A stretch of DNA of 64,000 bases. Source: Halohasta litchfieldiae (GTDB lineage: Archaea > Halobacteriota > Halobacteria > Halobacteriales > Haloferacaceae). Below the pieces are notes generated by a model that was given only the letters and a program-made list of their open reading frames with translations, was not told where the DNA came from and did not search any database. Position numbers and translations under genes: made by a program. Below, piece by piece: positions 58,235-64,000 of the stretch (within the stretch, counting starts at the first letter, position 1; each line of letters begins with the position of its first letter). The stretch spans positions 1,240,001 through 1,304,000 of the forward strand of contig NZ_CP024845.1 of NCBI RefSeq assembly GCF_002788215.1, written 5' to 3'.

Positions 58235-58459
58235 TTACTCTATTTTGTCGTCGGGGCCACGGCCGAGACGCGGCAGTGGGATTCCAAGCGCACCGAGGAG
58301 GGGATAGCCCATCGCCGCAACCGCAGTGACGACAAAGACCGTCCCAACAGCCATAATAAGCGGAGACAGTGGATCGGCCAGTGCGACCTCTCCGAACAGT
58401 CCAGGCATCTGTATCGCATCACCAAGCAGGCGGACGACAAAGTCGACGAGTGCGTTCAT
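58235..58459 (-). CDS. small membrane protein (74 aa)
   Basis: One long hydrophobic segment (residues 30-58, LSPLIMAVGTVFVVTAVAAM) with an amphipathic N-terminal helix (ALVDFVVRLLGDAIQMPGLF) and a polar C-terminus (PRLGRGPDDKIE). Divergent from the site-2 protease gene that starts 100 bases to the right. Related to small haloarchaeal membrane proteins of unknown role. Confidence 0.6.
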   Translation of the reverse strand: MNALVDFVVRLLGDAIQMPGLFGEVALADPLSPLIMAVGTVFVVTAVAAMGYPLLGALGIPLPRLGRGPDDKIE

Positions 58460-58558
58460 GACTATCGCTTTGGGTTCCCAGTATATGTGTGTTCATGTCT
58501 CGTGGTCGACCAGCCCAGACCCGAACCGCTTTCCTGTTTCGATAACCAATAAAACCCA

Positions 58559-60343
58559 ATGAGTACGTTACCCTGGATTCTCACAGGGATTTTGATCTAC
58601 TCGGTTGTGGCGATTGCGCTCAACCAGCGCGGGCTCTTGCCCGGGTATGTCAAAGTCTCAGGTCCACTAATGACGATCCACACCGGACGTGGACGAGCCT
58701 TCCTCAACTGGCTTGCGACACCGAAACGAGCCTGGCGAGCCCTCGCGAATATCGGCGTCGGAATTGCACTGGTCACGATGATCGGGACGTTTGTGATGTT
58801 GATCATCCAGAGTGTCACGATCATCCAGTCGCCACCGACCGAAACAGTCCTCCAGAATCCGCGGAATGCGCTCGTGATTCCCGGTGTCAACGAGTTCCTC
58901 CCACTGTCTGTAGCCCCCGAGATCATTATCGGTCTTCTCGTCGGGTTGGTCGTCCACGAAGGCGGCCACGGACTGCTCTGTCGCGTCGAGAACATCGATA
59001 TTGATTCGATAGGTGTCGTGCTGTTCGCGCTGTTGCCGATTGGCGCATTTGTTGAACCAGACGACGAGAGCGCAAATACCGCCAGCCGTGGGGCACAGAC
59101 CCGAATGTTCGCGGCGGGTGTTCTCAACAATCTACTTATTACAGCCCTCGTTTTCGGACTTCTCTTTGGGCCAGTCGGGAGTGCAATTGCGGTCGCTCCG
59201 GGAGCCCCCGTCGGTGGTGTCTACCCCGGGGGTGCTGCGGACCTTGCGGATATTAATCAAGGCGACCGGATCGTTGCGATCGATGGCACCGAGATCGAAT
59301 CGGACGAAACACTCAGCCAAGCCCTCGCTGAGATTGACGCTGAGACTGTGAGTGTCACCCTGGCGAGTGGAGAAGAGGTGATGGTCGAGCGATCTGCGTT
59401 CGTCACGACGCTCCTCGAAAACTCACCGTTTGCCGGCGAGAACGGGCTTGCGGTCAACGATACGATCACCGCCGTCGACAACACGTCTGTGACGACCGAA
59501 CAAGAGATCAAAGCGGCAGCCCAAAACAAGTCGGTCGTCACGCTGACCTACAATGACGGTGAGACTGGTGAGGAACAAACAGCAACAGGACCACTTGGCG
59601 TCATGACAACGGTCTCTCCAGATGATCCGCTTGATGCAGCGGGAGCACCCGGAGACGAGCAGGTGGTTATCACGAGCATCGATGGCAACCGGATCCTCGA
59701 TTTCGAGGACGTGAGCCAATCGCTCACCGACCGTGAGCCGGGCGAGACAGTCGACATAGTCGCCTATGCTGACGGAGAGCGGGGCCAGTACACCGTCGAA
59801 CTCGGCTCACATCCAGAGGATGACGACCGGGCCTACGTCGGGATTCTCGGAAGCACACCGCTGAGTGGCATCGGCGTCAACAGTTTTGGCGTGATCTCAT
59901 ACCCGGCCGAAAACTTCTTGTCAATTCTCACCGGGGCCCTCGACGGGGGGGTCGCTGTCCTCCTGTTGTGGCTGCTTATCCTCCCATTTGCCTCGATCAT
60001 TGATCCGACAATTCAGTTCAATTTCGCTGGCTTTGTCGACGTCAACGCAGCCTTCTATGAGGTTGTTGGGCCACTGTCTGTGCTTGGAGACGGCGGTGTG
60101 TTCCTCCTGGCAAACATCCTGTTTTGGACCGGCTGGGTCAATATCAATCTCGCGCTGTTCAACTGTATTCCGGCGTTCCCATTGGATGGGGGTCGGATTC
60201 TCAGATCTGCGACAGAGGCAGTCGTTGCACGGCTTCCCGTCGACTCGAAACCCGAGTTCACGAGGGCGATTACGACCAGTATTGGCCTGATTATGCTGAT
60301 CAGCCTCATCCTCATGATCTTCGGTCCGCGGCTGTTGAGCTAA
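58559..60343 (+). CDS. site-2 protease-like M50 metallopeptidase with PDZ domains
   Basis: 594 residues. Helices near residues 5-20, 60-85 and 120-140; the zinc motif is in VGLVVHEGGHGLLCRVENID (HExxH form HEGGH), the third ligand in NCIPAFPLDGGRILRSATEA near the C-terminus. Between are two PDZ-like domains (GAPVGGVYPGGAADLADINQ, GDRIVAIDGTEIESD; and ENGLAVNDTITAVDNTSVTT), which usually gate access of the substrate. S2P enzymes cut membrane proteins within the bilayer to release regulators. Target unknown. Confidence 0.88.
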   Translation: MSTLPWILTGILIYSVVAIALNQRGLLPGYVKVSGPLMTIHTGRGRAFLNWLATPKRAWRALANIGVGIALVTMIGTFVMLIIQSVTIIQSPPTETVLQNPRNALVIPGVNEFLPLSVAPEIIIGLLVGLVVHEGGHGLLCRVENIDIDSIGVVLFALLPIGAFVEPDDESANTASRGAQTRMFAAGVLNNLLITALVFGLLFGPVGSAIAVAPGAPVGGVYPGGAADLADINQGDRIVAIDGTEIESDETLSQALAEIDAETVSVTLASGEEVMVERSAFVTTLLENSPFAGENGLAVNDTITAVDNTSVTTEQEIKAAAQNKSVVTLTYNDGETGEEQTATGPLGVMTTVSPDDPLDAAGAPGDEQVVITSIDGNRILDFEDVSQSLTDREPGETVDIVAYADGERGQYTVELGSHPEDDDRAYVGILGSTPLSGIGVNSFGVISYPAENFLSILTGALDGGVAVLLLWLLILPFASIIDPTIQFNFAGFVDVNAAFYEVVGPLSVLGDGGVFLLANILFWTGWVNINLALFNCIPAFPLDGGRILRSATEAVVARLPVDSKPEFTRAITTSIGLIMLISLILMIFGPRLLS

Positions 60344-60423
60344 GGGGCACCGCTGTTGGCCAATAATGGCTCTGGGCATCCCAACACGCAAGGTCCATAG
60401 TTCCGGCGACCGAACCAGTAGCT

Positions 60424-61947
60424 ATGGCCGATGTCCCGCAGACTGACGAAGGCTGGTACGTGTTACACGATTTTCGGACGATCGATTGGGACGAGTGGCG
60501 AGCGACGCCCGAGGGGGATCGACAGCGTGCAATCAGCGAGGGTGTCGACTACCTCAGTGACCACGAGTCGGTCGACGAGGGTGCCTCGGCGGTCTTTTCG
60601 ATTCTTGGTCATAAGGCCGACCTGCTGATCCTTCACCTCCGACCGACGCTCGACGAGATTTCGCAGGCCGAACGACAGTTCGAACAGACCGCCCTCGCAG
60701 GTGTCACCGACCAGTCGACCTCCTACGTTTCGGTGACCGAAGTCTCGGGCTACGTCTCGGATGCCTACTTCGAGGAGGATGGCGAGGTCGACGCCGGACT
60801 CAAACGCTACATCGAAGGGAAACTCGAACCCGAGATTCCCGACGACGAGTACGTCTCGTTTTACCCGATGAGCAAACGTCGCGGCGAGGAACACAACTGG
60901 TACGATCTTTCCTTTGACGATCGTGCCGAACTAATGAGCGGCCACGGCGAGACCGGCAAACAGTACGCCGGGAAAATCAAGCAGGTTATCTCCTCGTCGG
61001 TTGGGTTCGACGACCACGAGTGGGGTGTGACGCTGTTTGCGGCCGAACCGACTGATATCAAGGATATCGTCTACGAGATGCGGTTCGACGAGGCGACCTC
61101 GAAGTACGGCGAGTTCGGCTCATTTTATATCGGTCGACGCTTCCCACCGCAGGATTTGGGTGCCTATCTTGCAGGCGAGACGGTTCCGACCGGCGACGAG
61201 ACCAGCGGCCATCCACATAAAGCGGCCCACACACACGGTGATTCCAACCACGGTACCCATGGTGAGAGTGACACCAATCACGGTGAGGGCCATGCCCACG
61301 GCGACTCTCATCACGGCGAGTCGACTACCGACGAGGATTCAGTCGACGACGATCCGGCTGACGAGGAGTCGATCCGCGGCGAGTTGGCGGATCTCGACAT
61401 TTACGCGGGCAAGCCACACGGAGAAGACGTGTATGCGACCGTGCTCTACTCGGAGGCCGACCGCGAGGAGTTATTCGAGGAGGTCGACGGACTGCGAAAG
61501 AACTTCGACCACTACGATTCGCACGTCAAAACCGCCGTCTACGGCGCAACAGACGGGGGCCGAAGCGCAGTCGTCTCGATCTGGGAGACCGCGAGTGCCG
61601 CCGACACCGCCGCGGGCTTCCTGTCGGAGCTCCCTGATATTGTCGAGCGAGCTGGCGAGGAGTCCGGCTTCGGCACGATGGGAATGTTCTATACTGTCAA
61701 ACCGGACTCCCGAGAGGACTTCGTCGACAAGTTCGAGACCGTCGGTGGCGTGCTCGAAGAGACCGAGGGCCACATCGAGACGGATCTGATGGTCAACCAC
61801 GAGGACGAAAACGACATGTTCATCGCTAGCCAGTGGAACTCACAGCAGGACGCAATGGGCTTTTTCGGCTCGGATGCGTTCCGCGATACCGTCCAGTGGG
61901 GACGTGACGTGCTGGCCGACCGACCGCGACACGTCTTTTTGGCCTAG
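60424..61947 (+). CDS. pitA: PitA: chlorite dismutase/HemQ-like domain fused to ABM domain
   Basis: Residues 1-240 are a chlorite dismutase/coproheme decarboxylase (HemQ) domain: EGWYVLHDFRTIDWDEWRAT, YVSFYPMSKRRGEEHNWYDL, LMSGHGETGKQYAGKIKQVI (axial His candidate), EFGSFYIGRRFPPQDLGAYL. Residues 255-305 form a His/Gly-rich linker (HPHKAAHTHGDSNHGTHGES) that could bind metals. Residues 320-507 are an antibiotic-biosynthesis-monooxygenase-like domain. This fusion is typical of haloarchaea, where it is called PitA; it probably makes heme from coproheme. Confidence 0.9.
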   Translation: MADVPQTDEGWYVLHDFRTIDWDEWRATPEGDRQRAISEGVDYLSDHESVDEGASAVFSILGHKADLLILHLRPTLDEISQAERQFEQTALAGVTDQSTSYVSVTEVSGYVSDAYFEEDGEVDAGLKRYIEGKLEPEIPDDEYVSFYPMSKRRGEEHNWYDLSFDDRAELMSGHGETGKQYAGKIKQVISSSVGFDDHEWGVTLFAAEPTDIKDIVYEMRFDEATSKYGEFGSFYIGRRFPPQDLGAYLAGETVPTGDETSGHPHKAAHTHGDSNHGTHGESDTNHGEGHAHGDSHHGESTTDEDSVDDDPADEESIRGELADLDIYAGKPHGEDVYATVLYSEADREELFEEVDGLRKNFDHYDSHVKTAVYGATDGGRSAVVSIWETASAADTAAGFLSELPDIVERAGEESGFGTMGMFYTVKPDSREDFVDKFETVGGVLEETEGHIETDLMVNHEDENDMFIASQWNSQQDAMGFFGSDAFRDTVQWGRDVLADRPRHVFLA

Positions 61948-61992
61948 TTGCTCTCCGCAGCATTCTGATTTCAAAACAGGATAGATTACCGA

Positions 61993-62424
61993 TTACCGAT
62001 TGTAGACCGTAATTTCGTCGTCGACCTGCTGGCGACTATTGAGTCGACGAGCCACCTCCTCAGTTTCCATCAGCTGTTCGAGTCGGCGTTCGAAGGTTCG
62101 CTCGTCGATCTCACCGCTTGCATATCGGTATTTGAGTCGGTCAAGCGGGGTGTCGACACCCGGTGGTGTCTCCTCGACTGGTTCGACAGGCTCGGATTCT
62201 TTTTTGTCCGAGCCAAACAGTCGACCATAGATACCATACAACACGTAACAGGCCATAACGATTGGTGGCCCGAACGTGAGGAGGACTGCCGCCGAAACCC
62301 ACAACGGAATCCCCGGAATGACGACCGTCGGGAGGACAAAAAACAGCGTTATCGCGATCCCGGTCCAGAGGGGCGACTGGAGGACCCGTCGACCGCCTGC
62401 CTCAATGTGGGACTCCAAGGACAT
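61993..62424 (-). CDS. membrane protein with SHOCT-like C-terminus
   Basis: The ATG at 62424 (MSLESHIEAGGRRVLQSPLW) is the likely start; the frame goes on to 62619 but without protein character. Two helices (GIAITLFFVLPTVVIPGIPL and WVSAAVLLTFGPPIVMACYV) precede an acidic linker and a short C-terminal helical motif TPLDRLKYRYASGEIDERTF, ERRLEQLMETEE, the SHOCT oligomerisation motif. 143 residues. Function unknown. Confidence 0.75.
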   Translation of the reverse strand: MSLESHIEAGGRRVLQSPLWTGIAITLFFVLPTVVIPGIPLWVSAAVLLTFGPPIVMACYVLYGIYGRLFGSDKKESEPVEPVEETPPGVDTPLDRLKYRYASGEIDERTFERRLEQLMETEEVARRLNSRQQVDDEITVYNR

Positions 62425-62578
62425 ACAAGTGTTATCGGCAGGCGTCCATTTACCGGTTTCGTCGGTCGACGCAACCGAGAGTGAAAGTGAAATATGAACA
62501 GCGAGAGACGGCGCAGTCGGGTGGTTTCGAACCGAACTGCACGGGTCGGCTTCGATTTTGCTTGGGCTACTGCTTCGA

Positions 62579-62755
62579 CTACCGATCCAACAGATAGCCC
62601 GCGACGCCAAACAGCCCAAAAATAAGGGTGAGTGGCAGCCATATTCCGGCAGATTGGTCGGTCAACCGACTGTGAACGAACACACACCCAGCCAGTAGTG
62701 TGTGTGTCGCCATGGTCAATTTCAGGAGTTTCAAGAGCGACACAAGTCGACTCAT
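62579..62755 (-). CDS. small membrane protein (58 aa)
   Basis: ATG at 62755, TAG at 62579-62581. The product begins MSRLVSLLKLLKLTMATHTL and has two hydrophobic segments (THTLLAGCVFVHSRL and AGIWLPLTLIFGLFGVAGYL) joined by a polar loop, ending LLDR. The start is three bases after the stop of the aldo/keto reductase gene on the same strand, so it can be read from the same transcript. Good amphipathic layout for so short a frame. Confidence 0.55.
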   Translation of the reverse strand: MSRLVSLLKLLKLTMATHTLLAGCVFVHSRLTDQSAGIWLPLTLIFGLFGVAGYLLDR

Positions 62756-62757
62756 TG

Positions 62758-63813
62758 CTAGTCGCCAGCTACTTTCCGATCCAGTCCGGCAGCTCGGAGA
62801 TCCTCGCCGTCGACCGAGGAGCGAAGACTATCCATCCCGTCAAATCGCTCGATACCGAAACCGTTTGCATAGAGGTCGTCGACGCGGTCGACCTCCTTGT
62901 CAGTGAGCGGAACCTCCGAAGCCCCAGCCCACTCGGTGATATCGGCTTTCGTCCGGAAGGTTGGCGTTACTGAAGCGACTGGGTCGTGGCTCAACAGGTA
63001 GGCAATCGAAGCCTGCCCCATTGTTCGTTTGTCATCGGCTTTGAGGAATTGGAGCGTGTCGAGTTTCTCCCAGCCCGTCTCGTACCATTCGTCGGGCCGG
63101 AAACCACGGTGGTCGCCCGCATCGAGTTCGGTCTCGGGAGTGACCTGCTCGTTGAGCAGCCCCGAAGAGTGAGGCACTCGTGGGATGAGGCTGGTCGACG
63201 ATCCAGTGTTCTCGATGGTTTCGAGGAAGTGGTTGCCGACCTCCTGTTCGAACATATTCCAGACCAGCTGAAGCGAATCGAACTCCTCGGCAATTGCCAT
63301 ATCGCCCTCAGCAAGCCAGCCGATCGAGGGGCCGAGCGCCCATCCGGTCGCCTTGATGATGCCGTCTTCTTTGAGTTCGTCGAACACTTCCAAGATGTCC
63401 TCGTCGACCTCTTCGACATCGGCATTGTGGAGCTGGAGCACGTCGACAGAGTCGACGCCGAGTCGGTCGAGGCTCTTTTCGGTTGCCTCGCGGATGTATT
63501 CGGGGGTGATTTCTTTGGGGAGTTCACCGTGGCCGGCCTGGGGGTTGTTGTAGTAATCGTAGCCGATTTTGGTAGCGATGGTGACCTCATCGCGGTAGTC
63601 GGCCAGCGCCTCGCCGAGAAGCTCCTCGGAGTTGCCGTGGCCATAGACATCGCCCGTATCGAAGTAGGTGATCCCCTGGTCGATCGCGTGGTGGATCATC
63701 TCGATCGACTCGTCTCTGGTCCGGTCGCCCCACCAGTCAGTGCCGACGACCCACGCGCCGAAACCGACCTCGCTGACCGCCACATCGGAATCGCCGAGTT
63801 TGCGCTGTTGCAT
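62758..63813 (-). CDS. aldo/keto reductase
   Basis: 351-residue NADPH-type reductase: N-terminus MQQRKLGDSDVAVSEVGFGA, catalytic Asp and Tyr in TYFDTGDVYGHGNSEELLGE, Lys in EVTIATKIGYDYY, His in DVLQLHNADVEEVDEDILEV; C-terminal SIAYLLSHDPVASVTPTFRT is the cofactor-binding end. It belongs to the YajO/Tas-like group; the physiological carbonyl substrate is unknown. TATA-less GC-rich start region; the next gene on this strand is 65 bases upstream. Confidence 0.88.
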   Translation of the reverse strand: MQQRKLGDSDVAVSEVGFGAWVVGTDWWGDRTRDESIEMIHHAIDQGITYFDTGDVYGHGNSEELLGEALADYRDEVTIATKIGYDYYNNPQAGHGELPKEITPEYIREATEKSLDRLGVDSVDVLQLHNADVEEVDEDILEVFDELKEDGIIKATGWALGPSIGWLAEGDMAIAEEFDSLQLVWNMFEQEVGNHFLETIENTGSSTSLIPRVPHSSGLLNEQVTPETELDAGDHRGFRPDEWYETGWEKLDTLQFLKADDKRTMGQASIAYLLSHDPVASVTPTFRTKADITEWAGASEVPLTDKEVDRVDDLYANGFGIERFDGMDSLRSSVDGEDLRAAGLDRKVAGD

Positions 63814-63877
63814 ACTCCCACGTAGGTAATCGGGGCACTTAGCGAAACTGGTTCGTTTTCAGTGAGTGAGAACGCAC

Positions 63878-64000
63878 TCAGTCTCCGCCACGCCACTCGT
63901 CGGGATCTCGTCTCCCGTGACCGGATTCGAGGTTTCGGGCTTCGTTTAGTAGCTTGCCGTGGTTCTGGACGATGTCGGTCATCGTCAGAATCCCGACAAG
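63878..64000 (-). CDS. C-terminal end of a CBS-domain protein (partial)
   Basis: The last 40 codons of a minus-strand gene running out of the window read LVGILTMTDIVQNHGKLLNE, ARNLESG, ending WRGGD. The VGILTMTDIV segment is the closing part of a CBS domain, which binds adenine nucleotides. The gene start lies beyond base 64000, so the product is otherwise unknown. Confidence 0.65.
   Translation of the reverse strand, partial: LVGILTMTDIVQNHGKLLNEARNLESGHGRRDPDEWRGGD

Overview
The window is haloarchaeal (class Halobacteria). Proteins are strongly acidic, secreted proteins carry twin-arginine or SipW-type leaders with halobacterial lipoboxes, promoters are TATA-type with short leaders, and transposases belong to halobacterial families. 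Characteristic genes include coenzyme F420 and tetrahydromethanopterin enzymes and the PitA fusion of haloarchaea. I do not assign a genus.

Region 1, about 1-22.5 kb, is accessory and mosaic. It holds a beta-propeller protein, several small Tat-type lipoproteins (one present again as a truncated copy), a decayed transporter/UspA gene, two tyrosine recombinases (one N-terminally truncated), and a plasmid-like ParA/partner pair preceded by AGCT-centred palindromes. A two-gene module with a PD-(D/E)XK nuclease lies beside the partition genes. Next come Lrp- and PadR-type regulators, an IS6-family element, a lone TnpB, and a large hybrid sensor kinase gene. That kinase gene is cut by one ISH6-like element with a clean 8-bp duplication and ends at a second identical copy without one. 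Two DUF7344-type regulators (one truncated by the IS) and a 22-bp tandem repeat close the region.

Region 2, 22.7-32.3 kb, is a secretion cluster. Five exported proteins, three with near-identical SipW-type leaders and two of those with von Willebrand A domains, are followed by an archaeal signal peptidase I and a further SipW-type membrane protein whose reading frame is shifted near its end. A PadR-like regulator overlapping a receiver/histidine-kinase gene follows.

Region 3, 32.4-41.4 kb, starts with three paralogous lipoproteins sharing a C-terminal YWxG motif, a PrsW-like membrane protease, and an ISH3-family insertion in a membrane protein gene that can be rejoined. It ends with an array of three minus-strand toxin-antitoxin modules (MNT/HEPN, HTH/MazF-like, VapB/VapC). 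A 78-bp repeat in constant orientation lies at every module boundary.

Region 4, 41.4-54.5 kb, is a phosphonate locus. Two PhoU-domain regulators with DNA-binding domains stand beside phnD-phnC-phnE plus a hexapeptide transferase (minus strand), divergent from a tightly overlapping phnG-H-I-J-K-L-M operon (plus strand) that ends in a TIM-barrel sugar-phosphate isomerase-like gene. No phnN or phnP is visible.

Region 5, 54.5-64 kb, is housekeeping: a lipoprotein, a Nudix/eIF2B-like fusion, CofE, Mer, a site-2 protease with PDZ domains, PitA, small membrane proteins, an aldo/keto reductase and the end of a CBS-domain gene.
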